Of a stretch of DNA of 64,000 nt, positions 23,720 to 33,942 are shown in pieces (within the stretch, counting starts at the first letter, position 1; every line of letters begins with the position of its first letter). The translations under genes and the position numbers were made by a program. Origin of the DNA: Skermanella stibiiresistens SB22 (lineage in GTDB: Bacteria; Pseudomonadota; Alphaproteobacteria; Azospirillales; Azospirillaceae); NCBI RefSeq assembly GCF_000576635.1, contig NZ_AVFL01000011.1, positions 124,001 through 188,000 of the forward strand, written 5' to 3'. Below the pieces are notes generated by a model. The model had not been told where the DNA came from and searched no databases. It worked only from the letters and a program-made list of their open reading frames with translations.

Positions 23720-25723
23720 GTGACCAATCTCGACGAACGCTATGAGCCCATCGTGGTCGAAGACCGTGACGATATCGGCTCCAACACTTCGGCCAATGTG
23801 CCGCTGCTCGAAATCACACAGGCATGCCCCAGCCGGCGTGGCCTGCTGAAAGGCCTGATGGCGTCCACCGCCGCGGTCGCCGCCTCGTCCGCGGCACTGC
23901 CAAGGATGGTCGGCGCCGCCGCGGCCGAGGAAGCCGCCAAGGGGCCCTCGACCCTGACCTTCACCCAAGCGCCCCATGAGATCGGCGAAGCACATCAGGT
24001 GGCCGCCGGCTACGACGCCAATATCCTGATCCGCTGGGGAGACAAGGTGGTGGAGGGAGCGCCCGCCTTCGACCCCCTGCGGCAGACGGGAGCGGCACAG
24101 GAAAAGCAGTTCGGCTACAACTGCGACTACATCGGCTATCAGCCGCTGCCGCTCGGCTCCAACAGCTCGGACCACGGCCTGCTCGGCATCAATCACGAAT
24201 ACACCACGCCCGACCTGATGTTCACCGACTGGTACCGGCCACCGGCGGCGGGCAAGACGGAGCCGACCGAGCGTGGCACCACGCCGGAGGAGACCCAGGT
24301 CGAACTGGCCGCCCACGGTCACACCATCATCGAGGTCAAGAAAGAGCAGGGTGTCTGGCGCGTGGTGGAGAACAGCCCCTACGCCCGCCGTATCACCATG
24401 AACACGGCCTGCCGGATCTCCGGGCCCGCGGCGGGACACGACCGGCTGAAGACCAACGCCGACCCGACCGGCACGAAGGTGTTCGGCGTGCTCAACAACT
24501 GCGCCGGGGGCAAGACACCCTGGGGCACGATCATGATCTCGGAGGAGAACTTCAACGGCTACTTCGGCGGCGGCGATCCGGCCAGCATGCCCGAAGCCGC
24601 CAACTACAAACGCTATGGCATTTCCGCCAAGTCGCGGTATTGGTGGCGCGAGACCGTGGACCGCTTCGATCTCGCCAAGGAGCCGAACGAGCCGAACCGC
24701 TTCGGCTGGATGACCGAGTACGACCCCTATGACGCCTCGTCGGTGCCGGTCAAGCGGACGGCGCTCGGCCGCTTCAAGCACGAGGGCGCCACCAGCATCG
24801 TCAACAAGGATGGCCGCGTCGTCTTCTACTCCGGCGACGACGAGCGGTTCGACTACCTCTACCGCTTCGTCACCGCCGGCCGCTATGACCCGAACGACCG
24901 GGCCGCCAACCGCGACCTGTTGGATGCGGGAACCCTCTACGCCGCCAAGTTCAACGGCGACGGTTCCCTGGAATGGTTGCCGCTGATCCACGGCCAAGGG
25001 CCTTTGACCCCGGCCAACGGCTTCAAGTCCCAGGCCGACGTGCTGATCGAGACCCGCCGGGCGGCGGACGCGCTGGGGGCGACCCCGATGGACCGGCCGG
25101 AGGATGTCGAGCCCAATCCGGTCAACGGTCGCGTATACGTGATGCTGACCAACAACACGCAGCGGAAGGACGGGCAAGTCGACGCCGTCAACCCGCGCGC
25201 CGCCAACCGCCATGGCCAGATCGTCGAGCTGATCCCGCCAGGCGGGGAGGGGCACCAAGCCGACCATACGGCGGACCGCTACCGATGGGCTCACGTCCTG
25301 CTGGCCGGCGATCCCGCCAAGTCGGAGGACAAGGCCGTCTACCATCCGGCGACCGAAACTTGGCTGTCGTCGCCCGACAACTGCGCGTTCGATCCGCGCG
25401 GCAGGCTATGGATCTCGACCGATCAGGGCGAGGCGCAGACCAAGAATGGCATCCCCGACGGAATGTACGCCTGCGACCTGTCCGGTCCCGGGCGGGCGCT
25501 GGTCAAGTTCTTCTTCGCGTGTCCGATCGGAGCCGAGATGTGTGGTCCCGAGTTCACGCCCGACGGCAAGACCCTGTTCGTCGCGGTCCAGCACCCGTCG
25601 GAGGTTCCGGGAGCCACCGTCGAAAAACCCGCCACCCGCTGGCCGGACTTCCAGGAAGGCATGCCTCCAAGGCCATCGGTGGTCGTGATCACCAAGCGGG
25701 ACGGTGGTGAGATCGGAGCGTGA
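23720..25723 (+). CDS. PhoX-family alkaline phosphatase (DUF839), Tat-exported
   Basis: 667 aa. A twin-arginine signal is visible at residues ~38-70: SRRGLLKGLMASTAAVAASSA. The rest is a five- or six-bladed propeller of the PhoX/DUF839 family with FGYNCDYIGYQPLPLGS, GLLGINHEYTTPDLMF, TPWGTIMISEENFNGYFGG, LGRFKHEGATSIV and VFYSGDDERFDYLYRF. Known PhoX enzymes use calcium and iron to release phosphate from organic monoesters in the periplasm. The GTG start follows a GGAGGGG stretch. No obvious Pho box was identified by eye. Confidence 0.92.
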   Translation: MTNLDERYEPIVVEDRDDIGSNTSANVPLLEITQACPSRRGLLKGLMASTAAVAASSAALPRMVGAAAAEEAAKGPSTLTFTQAPHEIGEAHQVAAGYDANILIRWGDKVVEGAPAFDPLRQTGAAQEKQFGYNCDYIGYQPLPLGSNSSDHGLLGINHEYTTPDLMFTDWYRPPAAGKTEPTERGTTPEETQVELAAHGHTIIEVKKEQGVWRVVENSPYARRITMNTACRISGPAAGHDRLKTNADPTGTKVFGVLNNCAGGKTPWGTIMISEENFNGYFGGGDPASMPEAANYKRYGISAKSRYWWRETVDRFDLAKEPNEPNRFGWMTEYDPYDASSVPVKRTALGRFKHEGATSIVNKDGRVVFYSGDDERFDYLYRFVTAGRYDPNDRAANRDLLDAGTLYAAKFNGDGSLEWLPLIHGQGPLTPANGFKSQADVLIETRRAADALGATPMDRPEDVEPNPVNGRVYVMLTNNTQRKDGQVDAVNPRAANRHGQIVELIPPGGEGHQADHTADRYRWAHVLLAGDPAKSEDKAVYHPATETWLSSPDNCAFDPRGRLWISTDQGEAQTKNGIPDGMYACDLSGPGRALVKFFFACPIGAEMCGPEFTPDGKTLFVAVQHPSEVPGATVEKPATRWPDFQEGMPPRPSVVVITKRDGGEIGA

Positions 25724-25758
25724 TGGGGGCTTCCAACCTCACCCACGTTTTAGGGCGC

Positions 25759-25785
25759 TGGACCTGACGCCACCCGTCAGGTCCA
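25759..25785. terminator. Perfect hairpin between convergent genes
   Basis: An 11-bp perfect stem (TGGACCTGACG with CGTCAGGTCCA) and 5-base loop lies 35 bp after phoX and 11 bp from the end of the convergent dehydrogenase gene. No T-run, but position and symmetry suit a bidirectional terminator. Confidence 0.6.
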
Positions 25786-25796
25786 AGGCTCCCAAC

Positions 25797-26774
25797 CTAC
25801 TTCTTCCCAGCCTTCTCCGCCGCGGCCTTGGTCTCCGGCACCGGCGTCAGGGCGCCGCGTCCGTCGAACCAGGACACCAGATTGTCCACCACCAACTGGC
25901 CCATGGCGTTGCGGGTGTGGACCGTGGCGGAGGCGACGTGGGGCAGGAGGACGGCGTTCTCTCGCGCGATCAGCTCGGCCGGGACGTTGGGCTCGTCCGC
26001 GAAGACGTCGATGCCGGCGCCCAGGATCGTCTTGGAGCGCAGAGCCTCGATCAGGGCGGCTTCGTCGACCACGCTGCCGCGGCCAACATTGACGAAGACG
26101 CCGTCGGAGCCAAGCGCCTCGAAGACGGCGGAGCCGATCAGCTTCTCGGTCGCGGCGCCACCGGGCAGGACCGAGATCAGGATATCGACCTGACGGGCCA
26201 GTTCGACCGGATCGGCGACATAGGGGAACTCGACGCCGTCCTGCTTGTGCCGGCCATAATACGAGATCGGCAGGCCAAAGGCTTGCAACCGCTTGGCGAT
26301 GGCCTTGCCGATGCGGCCCAGTCCCAGGATGCCGACCTTGCGGCCGCGCAGCGACGCGGTCAGCGGATAGTTGCCGGCGGGCCATTTGCCCTCCCGCAGA
26401 TGCCGCTCGGCGCCGGGGATCTGGCGGACCGTCGAGAGCAGCAGGCCGATGGTCAGGTCGGCGACCTCGTCGGTCAGGACGTCCGGGGTGTTGGTCACGA
26501 CGATGCCGTGCTCGCCGGCCCATTTGGCATCGATCTGATCATAGCCGACGCCGAAGGCGCCGATGATTTCCAGGGTGGGAAGCCGGGCCATCAGGCTCTC
26601 GTCGACCCCGGCGTGGCCTCCGGCGGCGACCCCCCTGATTCGCGCGCCATGCTCCGTCAGCCAGGCGTCCTTGTCGGAGGCTTCCCACAAACGATGCAGG
26701 GTGAACATCTTGTCGAGCTGATCGGTGACGATCGGCAACATCGGGGCGATCTGCAGGATCTCGGGCTTGGACAT
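25797..26774 (-). CDS. D-2-hydroxyacid dehydrogenase (glyoxylate/hydroxypyruvate reductase type)
   Basis: 325 aa from the ATG at 26774 (MSKPEILQIAP). The Rossmann motif is VGILGLGRIGKAIAKRL, and the catalytic Arg-Glu-His set is in VNVGRGSVVDE, DVFADEPNVP and LLPHVASAT. Residues YYGRHKQDG after beta-2 suggest NADPH preference (basic residue). This type reduces glyoxylate, hydroxypyruvate or related 2-keto acids. It is divergent from an RraA-family gene, and both may serve the sugar-acid cluster that follows. Confidence 0.9.
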   Translation of the reverse strand: MSKPEILQIAPMLPIVTDQLDKMFTLHRLWEASDKDAWLTEHGARIRGVAAGGHAGVDESLMARLPTLEIIGAFGVGYDQIDAKWAGEHGIVVTNTPDVLTDEVADLTIGLLLSTVRQIPGAERHLREGKWPAGNYPLTASLRGRKVGILGLGRIGKAIAKRLQAFGLPISYYGRHKQDGVEFPYVADPVELARQVDILISVLPGGAATEKLIGSAVFEALGSDGVFVNVGRGSVVDEAALIEALRSKTILGAGIDVFADEPNVPAELIARENAVLLPHVASATVHTRNAMGQLVVDNLVSWFDGRGALTPVPETKAAAEKAGKK

Positions 26775-26959
26775 GGCTTTTCGGAGCGCCTTATTGGTTT
26801 GAACACGGGCACCAGGACGGTGGCGGCACACCATGGCGCGTCTGTCAATCCTGGGCAAGTTTCGTTCCAACCAATTCCAGCTTTGATGTGACATGAAGCC
26901 ACGGTAGGATCGGGACAAAGCTGCCATACCAGAGCGGCATAACAGGGGAAGGCAGGCCC

Positions 26960-27640
26960 GTGCCGAACGACACGGACATTCTCGAACTCATCAGAACCCG
27001 GCTGTTCACCGCCGTCATTGGCGACGTGATGGATACGCGCGGCTTGACCCGACAGTTCCTGCCGCCGGAAATCCGCGCGCTAGACCCCGACATGATGATC
27101 GCCGGCCGCGCCATGCCGGTGCTGGAAGCCGACTGCCATGGTGACACCCTTGGTGCCGAGAGCGGCAAAGCCAACCCGTTCGGCCTGATGCTCCGGGCTC
27201 TCGACGAGCTGAAGCGGGACGAGGTCTATATCTGCACCGGCGGCTCGCCGCGCTACGCCCTGTGGGGCGAACTGATGAGCACGCGCGCCCGGACGCTCGG
27301 TGCCGCCGGGGCCGTGGTCGATGGTTTCCACCGCGATACCCGGGGCATTCGCGCCCTGGGGTTTCCCGTCTTCTCCCATGGAGCCTACGCGCAGGACCAG
27401 CGGGTGAGGGGTCGCGTCATCGACTTCCGGTGCTCGATCGAGTTCGGCAACGGCACCCGCGTCGCTCCTGGCGATGTGATCGTGGGCGATATCGACGGCG
27501 TGCTGGCGATCCCCCGCGAGCACGCGGCCGAGATCGTGGCGCTGGCTCTGGAGAAGGTCGAGGGCGAGGAGGCAGTCCGGGTGATGATCGAGCGCGGCGA
27601 CCGCACCGAGGACATCTTCGGGAGGACCGGCATCATGTGA
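26960..27640 (+). CDS. RraA-family protein (HMG/CHA-type aldolase-like)
   Basis: 226 aa. The family core GDVMDTRG near residue 22, GRAMPVL, GELMSTRARTLGAAGAVVDGFHRDT (Arg-Asp pair of class II pyruvate aldolases) and GDVIVGDIDGVLAIPRE are all present. Members are either RraA ribonuclease inhibitors or divalent-metal aldolases acting on 4-hydroxy-4-methyl-2-oxoglutarate-type acids; the retained metal and pyruvate-binding residues and the catabolic context favour an aldolase or oxaloacetate-decarboxylase role. Start is GTG. It is 72 bp upstream of the ABC binding-protein gene. Confidence 0.85.
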   Translation: MPNDTDILELIRTRLFTAVIGDVMDTRGLTRQFLPPEIRALDPDMMIAGRAMPVLEADCHGDTLGAESGKANPFGLMLRALDELKRDEVYICTGGSPRYALWGELMSTRARTLGAAGAVVDGFHRDTRGIRALGFPVFSHGAYAQDQRVRGRVIDFRCSIEFGNGTRVAPGDVIVGDIDGVLAIPREHAAEIVALALEKVEGEEAVRVMIERGDRTEDIFGRTGIM

Positions 27641-27712
27641 TGGAGGTGACGGTCTTCGAAAGTCTGGCGAACACAAGTCAAAGAAAAGACGATGAGAACA
27701 GTGGAGGATGCG

Positions 27713-29083
27713 ATGAAATCTATATTGTTGGGTGCCGTTTTCGCGGTTGGTCTGACGGCCATCGCCGGACAGGCGTCGGCGCAGGAGACGCTGAACGTCT
27801 ATTGGGTCAAGGGCTTCTACAAATCCGAGGACGACGCGCTCTACGCCGCGATCAAGAAGTTCGAGGAGAAGACCGGCGTCAAGGTCGAGCTGTCGCAGTA
27901 TCCCGTCCAGGACATGATCCCGAAGACGGTCGCGGCGCTGGACTCGGGCACGCCGCCAGACGTGGCCTATTCCGACGTCTATGATTTCCAGGTCACCGGC
28001 AAATGGGCCTACGAGGGTCGGCTGGAGGATATCTCGGACGTCATCACGCCGCTCAAGGACCGGTTCGCGCCGAACACGATCGAGACGACCTATCTGCAGA
28101 ACGAGGCCAGCGGCAAGCGCGCCTATTACGCGTTCCCGATCAAGCAGCAGACCATGCATATCGAATACTGGATCGATATGCTGAACCAGGCCGGTTTCCA
28201 GGAGTCCGACGTTCCGAAGACATGGAAGGAATACTGGTCGTTCTGGTGCTCCAAGGTGCAGCCGGCCTACCGCAAGGCTTCGGGCCAGCGGGGCTATGGC
28301 ATCGGCCAGCCGCTGGGCGTCGACAGCAGCGACTCATTCTTCTCGTTCCTGACCTTCGCCGACGCCTACAACGTCAAGATGGTCGATGACGACGGCAAGC
28401 TCCTGGTCGACGATCCCGCCGTCAAGCAGGGCTTGGTCGGCGCCTTGACCGACTACACGGCACCCTACACGTCGGGTTGCGTGCCGCCGTCGGCGACCAG
28501 CTGGAAGGACCCGGACAACAACGTCGCGTTCCACAACAAGACGACCGTCCTGACCCACAACGCGACCATCTCGATCGCGGCCAAGTGGCTGGACGACATG
28601 AGCAACGCGACGTTGAACGACGAGCAGCGGGCCCAGGCCAAGAAGAACTATAACGAACTGATCCGCACCGCCGGTTTCCCGCAGAAGCCCGACGGCTCCC
28701 AGATGGTCTACCGGGCGGCGGTCAAGACCGGCGTGGTCTTCGCCAACGCCCGCAACAAGACCCGCGGCAAGGAGTTCGTGAGCTTCCTCCTGCAGGAGGA
28801 GAACCTGACCCCCTATGTCGAGGGTTCGCTGGGCCGCTGGTTCCCGGTGACCAAGGAAGGCCAGGAGCGGCCGTTCTGGAAGGCCGACCCGCATCGCCAG
28901 TCGGTCTACAATCAGTTCAAGGCCGGTACCGTGACGTTCGAGTTCACCAAGAACTACAAGTTCACGATCCTGAACAACGAGAACGTCTGGGCCAAGGCCG
29001 CCAACCGCGTCCTCAACGAGAAGGTGCCGGTCGACAAGGCGGTCGATGAGATGCTGGCCCGCGTCAAGGCCGTCGCCGGCTAA
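27713..29083 (+). CDS. Carbohydrate ABC transporter substrate-binding protein (family 1)
   Basis: 456 aa from the ATG at 27713, with GTGGAGG 5 bases upstream. The signal peptide is KSILLGAVFAVGLTAIAGQASA with cleavage before QETLNVYWVKGF. The mature protein has the family 1 pattern: an early YKSEDDALYAAIKKFEEKTG, the PDVAYSDVYDF region and a hinge near FHNKTTVLTHNATISIAAKW. Being first of the transporter genes, it is the periplasmic receptor for the permeases downstream. The sugar or sugar acid is unknown; the enolase-superfamily gene in the cluster favours a sugar acid. Confidence 0.9.
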   Translation: MKSILLGAVFAVGLTAIAGQASAQETLNVYWVKGFYKSEDDALYAAIKKFEEKTGVKVELSQYPVQDMIPKTVAALDSGTPPDVAYSDVYDFQVTGKWAYEGRLEDISDVITPLKDRFAPNTIETTYLQNEASGKRAYYAFPIKQQTMHIEYWIDMLNQAGFQESDVPKTWKEYWSFWCSKVQPAYRKASGQRGYGIGQPLGVDSSDSFFSFLTFADAYNVKMVDDDGKLLVDDPAVKQGLVGALTDYTAPYTSGCVPPSATSWKDPDNNVAFHNKTTVLTHNATISIAAKWLDDMSNATLNDEQRAQAKKNYNELIRTAGFPQKPDGSQMVYRAAVKTGVVFANARNKTRGKEFVSFLLQEENLTPYVEGSLGRWFPVTKEGQERPFWKADPHRQSVYNQFKAGTVTFEFTKNYKFTILNNENVWAKAANRVLNEKVPVDKAVDEMLARVKAVAG

Positions 29084-29107
29084 GGCTTGGGCGGAAGCCG
29101 GGCCGTT

Positions 29108-29143
29108 CGGCTCCCCGTCGCCGTGAGGGCGATGGGGAAGCCG
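29108..29143 (+). promoter_or_regulatory. mRNA hairpin between binding-protein and permease genes
   Basis: The 124-base gap contains a strong stem-loop: CGGC, CCCC and TCGCC on the left pair with GGCGA, GGGG and GCCG on the right, with one bulge and a 5-base loop. Stem-loops after binding-protein genes in ABC operons commonly stabilise the upstream message or limit read-through, giving excess binding protein. That role is inferred from position. Confidence 0.55.
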
Positions 29144-29207
29144 GTCGGCCCCGGCGCCATTTCCGGCGATCCCTCAGTTTCCCTCTCCAACGAGTGCGGC
29201 GGATCCT

Positions 29208-30080
29208 ATGAACACGCTGACGGTTTCCGAGACGGGCACCGCTACACGGCCCAAGCCCAAGGGCTGGTCGCAAACGCGGATCTGGGGCACCATCCTGCTG
29301 GTGCCCTACGTCCTGGTCTTCCTGTTCTTCGTCGTCTATCCCGTCTGTTACGGCTTCTGGCTGGCGCGGGACCCGCACAACTATGTGGAGCTGTTCGAAG
29401 ATCCGATCTTCGTCCGCTCCATCTTCAACACGCTCGTCTTCCTGCTGATCGGCGTCAACCTCAAGATGGCCGTGGCGCTGCTGCTGTCGGGGTTCTTCCT
29501 GCATGACAGGATCTGGATCCGCTGGCTGTCGCTGATCTTCATCCTGCCTTGGGCGGTGCCGTCGATCCCGACCATCCTGTCGGTCCGGTTCATGCTCAAC
29601 CCGGAATGGGGCATCATCAACCAGTTGATCTTCAGGTTGACCGCCGAGGACGGGCCGAACTGGCTCAACGATCCGACCCTGGGCCTGGCCTTCTCGATCC
29701 TGGTCCACATCTGGAAGAGCCTGCCGTTCTGGACCCTGATCCTGCTGTCCGGCCGGCTGGCGATCTCCAAGGACCTGTACGAGGCGGCCTCGGTCGATGG
29801 CGCCAGCTCGGTCCAGCAGTTCCGCTTCGTCACGTGGCCGTCGATGAAGACGCTGTACGTGACCTGCACGGTGCTGTCGATGATCTGGACACTCGGCGAC
29901 TTCAACAGCGTCTACCTGCTGACCGGCGGCGGTCCGGCCGACCTGACCCACGTGCTGGCGACCCTGGGTATCCGCTACCTGCGCCTCGATCAGGTCAACC
30001 TGTCGATGGCCGCGATCGTCACGGCGCTGCCGCTGGTGCTGCCGCTGGTGTACTTCATGATGAGGCGTCTGTCCAAATGA
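29208..30080 (+). CDS. Sugar ABC transporter permease (MalF/UgpA-type)
   Basis: 290 aa, six membrane helices beginning with TILLVPYVLVFLFFVVYPVCYGFWL. The EAA loop that contacts the ATPase is YEAASVDGASSVQQFRFVTWPSM, followed by SMIWTLGDFNSVYLLTGGGP, a typical MalF-family end. The C-terminus overlaps the next gene by ATGA. Together with the second permease it forms the transmembrane channel. Confidence 0.92.
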   Translation: MNTLTVSETGTATRPKPKGWSQTRIWGTILLVPYVLVFLFFVVYPVCYGFWLARDPHNYVELFEDPIFVRSIFNTLVFLLIGVNLKMAVALLLSGFFLHDRIWIRWLSLIFILPWAVPSIPTILSVRFMLNPEWGIINQLIFRLTAEDGPNWLNDPTLGLAFSILVHIWKSLPFWTLILLSGRLAISKDLYEAASVDGASSVQQFRFVTWPSMKTLYVTCTVLSMIWTLGDFNSVYLLTGGGPADLTHVLATLGIRYLRLDQVNLSMAAIVTALPLVLPLVYFMMRRLSK

Positions 30081-30928
30081 AGGCGAATATCCTCAAGAAC
30101 GTCACGGGCGAGGCCAAGCTCCTGCTGATCGGCATCCCGGTGCTGCTGTGGACGCTGCTGCCCATATACCATCTCGTGCTGTTCGCGATCTCGCCGCGCG
30201 ACACCGCGTTCTCCGGCAAGCTCTGGCCCGACGAACCGACGCTGCGCAATTTCCAGATCGTGCTGAACCAGGACCACTATTTCCTGATCCACTTCTGGGA
30301 ACAGCTGGCCAACTCGCTGATCATCGCGGTTTCGACCGGGGTGCTGACACTGCTGATCGCGACCTTCGCGGCCTTCGCGATCAGCCGCCTGAAGGTGGAG
30401 GGCGGACGCACGGTGATGAACCTGGCGCTGTTCACCTACTTCATCCCGGCGGCGTTCCTGGCGGTCCCGATGTACAGGACCATGGGCGTCTATGGCCTGC
30501 TAAACAGCAAGTGGGCGCTGATCCTGGCGATGGTGACGGTCGCGACCCCCTACGCCATCTGGGTGCTCAAGCAGGCGTCGGACAAGCTGCCCTATGAATT
30601 GGACGAGGCGGCGGTGGTGGACGGCGCCTCGCCCATGCAGCTGTTCTGGATGGTCTATCTGCCGCTGATGAAGCCGTCTCTGGTGGCTGTCGGGACCTAC
30701 GCCCTGCTGCTTGCCTGGAACGAGTACCTCTACGCGTTCCTGCTGCTGTCGCGCGACACCGAGATCACGCTGCCGGTGGCGCTGGGCAACTTCCTGTCGG
30801 CCGACGATTCGCCGTGGGAACTGCTGATGACCACCGGCCTGATCTACGCGCTGCCGCCGGCCGCGATCTACTACACCTTCAAACGCTACATGGTCGGCGG
30901 CCTGACGGCCGGAGCGGTCAAGAGCTGA
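30077..30928 (+). CDS. Sugar ABC transporter permease (MalG/UgpE-type)
   Basis: 283 aa from the ATG at 30077 that overlaps the previous stop. The N-terminal helix is LLIGIPVLLWTLLPIYHLVLFAI, followed by SPRDTAFSGKLWPDEPTLRNF typical of MalG proteins. The EAA loop is DEAAVVDGASPMQLFWMVYLPLM. It ends FKRYMVGGLTAGAVKS, the usual MalG C-terminus that touches the ATPase. Confidence 0.93.
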   Translation: MKANILKNVTGEAKLLLIGIPVLLWTLLPIYHLVLFAISPRDTAFSGKLWPDEPTLRNFQIVLNQDHYFLIHFWEQLANSLIIAVSTGVLTLLIATFAAFAISRLKVEGGRTVMNLALFTYFIPAAFLAVPMYRTMGVYGLLNSKWALILAMVTVATPYAIWVLKQASDKLPYELDEAAVVDGASPMQLFWMVYLPLMKPSLVAVGTYALLLAWNEYLYAFLLLSRDTEITLPVALGNFLSADDSPWELLMTTGLIYALPPAAIYYTFKRYMVGGLTAGAVKS

Positions 30929-30958
30929 ACGCGTCCCCCGACAAAGAGGAATTCCGCT

Positions 30959-32023
<1,065 letters not shown>

Positions 32024-32071
32024 GGAACGAAGGGTCGGGCCGAACCGCACAGCACTGGATAGAAAAGCACA

Positions 32072-33160
32072 ATGGCAAAGCTGACTTCCATCACCCCCGG
32101 CTTCTACCGCATCCCCCTGCCGGTGGTGTTGAGCGATAGCACCCACGGCGAGATCAAGGCCTTCGAGCTGAACACCGTCCGCCTGCGCGACGCCGATGGA
32201 GAGGAAGGCGTCGGCTACACCTTCACCGTTGGCCGCAACGGCGCCGCGATCGACGCCGTGCTGACGCGCGAGATGACCGAGTTGATGGCCGGCGAGGACG
32301 CCGACGCGATCGAGCGGCTGTGGCTGAAGGCGTGGTGGGCGCTGCACTACGGCGGCCGCGGGGGACCGACGGTGCTGGCCATCTCGGCGTTCGACATGGC
32401 GCTGTGGGACCTCAAGGCGCGGCGGGCCGGGCTGCCGCTCTGGCGGCTGCTCGGCGGCTACGATCCCCGCGTGCCCTGCTACGCCGGTGGCATCGACCTG
32501 GACCTGCCGCTCGACGCCTTGCTGCGCCAAACCGACGGCAACCTGGACAAGGGCTTCCGCGCGATCAAGATGAAGGTCGGCCGCAAGGACCTGTTCGAGG
32601 ATGTCGAGCGGATCGCCGCGATGCGCGAGCACCTGGGCCGGGGATTCCCCCTGATGGTCGACGCGAACATGAAATGGGGCGTGGACGAGGCGATCCGCGC
32701 CGCCCGCGCTTTCCAGCCCTACGACCTGACGTGGTTGGAAGAGCCGACCATCCCCGACGACCCCGCCGGCCACGCGCGGATCGTCCGCGAGGGCGGCCTG
32801 CCGATCGCGGCGGGCGAGAACCTGCGCAGCCTGTGGGAGTTCAAGCTCTACATCGCGGGCGGCGGCGTGACCTATCCCGAGCCGGACGTCACCAACTGCG
32901 GCGGCGTCACGCCGTTCATGAAGATCGCCCACTTGGCGGAGGCCTTCAACCTGCCGGTGACCAGCCACGGCGCCCATGACGTGACCGTCCACCTGCTGGC
33001 CGCCTGCCCGAACCGCTCCTATCTGGAAGCCCACGGCTTCGGCCTGGAGCGCTACATCGCCGAGCCCCTGCGGGTCGAGGACGGCGTCGCGGTGGCGCCC
33101 GAGCGGCCGGGACATGGCATCGCGTTCGACTGGAGCGGTCTGGAGAAGATCAGGGCCTGA
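32072..33160 (+). CDS. Mandelate racemase/muconate lactonizing enzyme family protein, probable sugar-acid dehydratase
   Basis: 362 aa. The catalytic set of the mandelate racemase subgroup is complete: the KxK base K166-M-K168, magnesium ligands D197 (VDANMKW), E223 (LEEPTIPDD) and E249 (AGEN), and the His-Asp dyad H299 (VTSHGAHD) with D272. This set fits racemases and acid-sugar dehydratases such as galactarate, talarate or gluconate types. With the importer, RraA-type and 2-hydroxyacid dehydrogenase genes it suggests breakdown of an imported sugar acid. The exact substrate is not decided. Convergent with entA with only 15 bp between the stops. Confidence 0.88.
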   Translation: MAKLTSITPGFYRIPLPVVLSDSTHGEIKAFELNTVRLRDADGEEGVGYTFTVGRNGAAIDAVLTREMTELMAGEDADAIERLWLKAWWALHYGGRGGPTVLAISAFDMALWDLKARRAGLPLWRLLGGYDPRVPCYAGGIDLDLPLDALLRQTDGNLDKGFRAIKMKVGRKDLFEDVERIAAMREHLGRGFPLMVDANMKWGVDEAIRAARAFQPYDLTWLEEPTIPDDPAGHARIVREGGLPIAAGENLRSLWEFKLYIAGGGVTYPEPDVTNCGGVTPFMKIAHLAEAFNLPVTSHGAHDVTVHLLAACPNRSYLEAHGFGLERYIAEPLRVEDGVAVAPERPGHGIAFDWSGLEKIRA

Positions 33161-33175
33161 GTTTCGGCGGCGGGC

Positions 33176-33937
33176 TCACGCGTCCAGCGTGGCGCCGCCA
33201 TCGACCCGCAGGTCGTGAAGGGTGATGTGGCGGGCCCGGTCCGACACCAGGAAGACGACGGCGTCGGCGATGTCCTCCGGTGTCGCGATCCGCCTCAGCG
33301 GTATGCCGAGCCGATGGGCTTCGAGCGAGCCGGCGATGACGCGGTCGGGGCCTGACGCGTCGGTCCAAAGCTGGCGCTGCATGTCGGTGTCGGTCGAGCC
33401 GGGCGAGACGATGTTGCAGCGGATGCCGTGATCGGCCAATTCCAGGCCCAGGCATCGCGTGAACATGGTCGACGCGGCCTTGGACGCGGCGTAGGCCGCC
33501 ATGTGGACGCGGGGAACCGCCGCGGCGTTGGAGCTGACCGTAACCACCGCGCCCGACCGGCGTTGGATCATCCCGCGGGTCACGGCGCGCGAGACGTGGA
33601 AGACGCCGGTGGTGTTGACGGCGAAGGTGGCGACCCAATCCTCGGCGGTCAGGTCCTGGACTGGGCCCAGGCGCAGGATGCCGGCGACGTTGACCAGGAT
33701 GGCGATCGGCCCAAGGTCCCGCTCGACCCGCTGGACGGTGGCCTCCACCGCGGCGGCGTCGGTGATGTCGGTGACGATCGGCGTCACGGCGGGTGTATCG
33801 GACCAGCGGTCGGCGAGGGCGCCCGCGTCCCGGTCCAGCGCCGCGACGCGGGCCTCCTGATCTGACAGGGCTTGGACGACGGCGGCGCCGATGCCGCGCG
33901 CGGCGCCGGTCACGAGGGCGATTCGGTTGTGGGGCAT
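33176..33937 (-). CDS. entA: 2,3-dihydro-2,3-dihydroxybenzoate dehydrogenase (EntA/DhbA)
   Basis: 253 aa short-chain dehydrogenase from the ATG at 33937. NAD-binding motif TGAARGIG, the acidic residue of ALDRDAG after beta-2, NVAGI, active-site Ser in VTVSSNAA and Y-x3-K in AAYAASKAA. It ends in the usual [23 protein letters not shown]. It oxidises the EntB product to 2,3-dihydroxybenzoate. As the last gene of the siderophore operon it lies 5 bp after the reductase gene. SDRs are hard to assign alone, but context makes EntA secure. Confidence 0.93.
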   Translation of the reverse strand: MPHNRIALVTGAARGIGAAVVQALSDQEARVAALDRDAGALADRWSDTPAVTPIVTDITDAAAVEATVQRVERDLGPIAILVNVAGILRLGPVQDLTAEDWVATFAVNTTGVFHVSRAVTRGMIQRRSGAVVTVSSNAAAVPRVHMAAYAASKAASTMFTRCLGLELADHGIRCNIVSPGSTDTDMQRQLWTDASGPDRVIAGSLEAHRLGIPLRRIATPEDIADAVVFLVSDRARHITLHDLRVDGGATLDA

Positions 33938-33942
33938 CGCCG

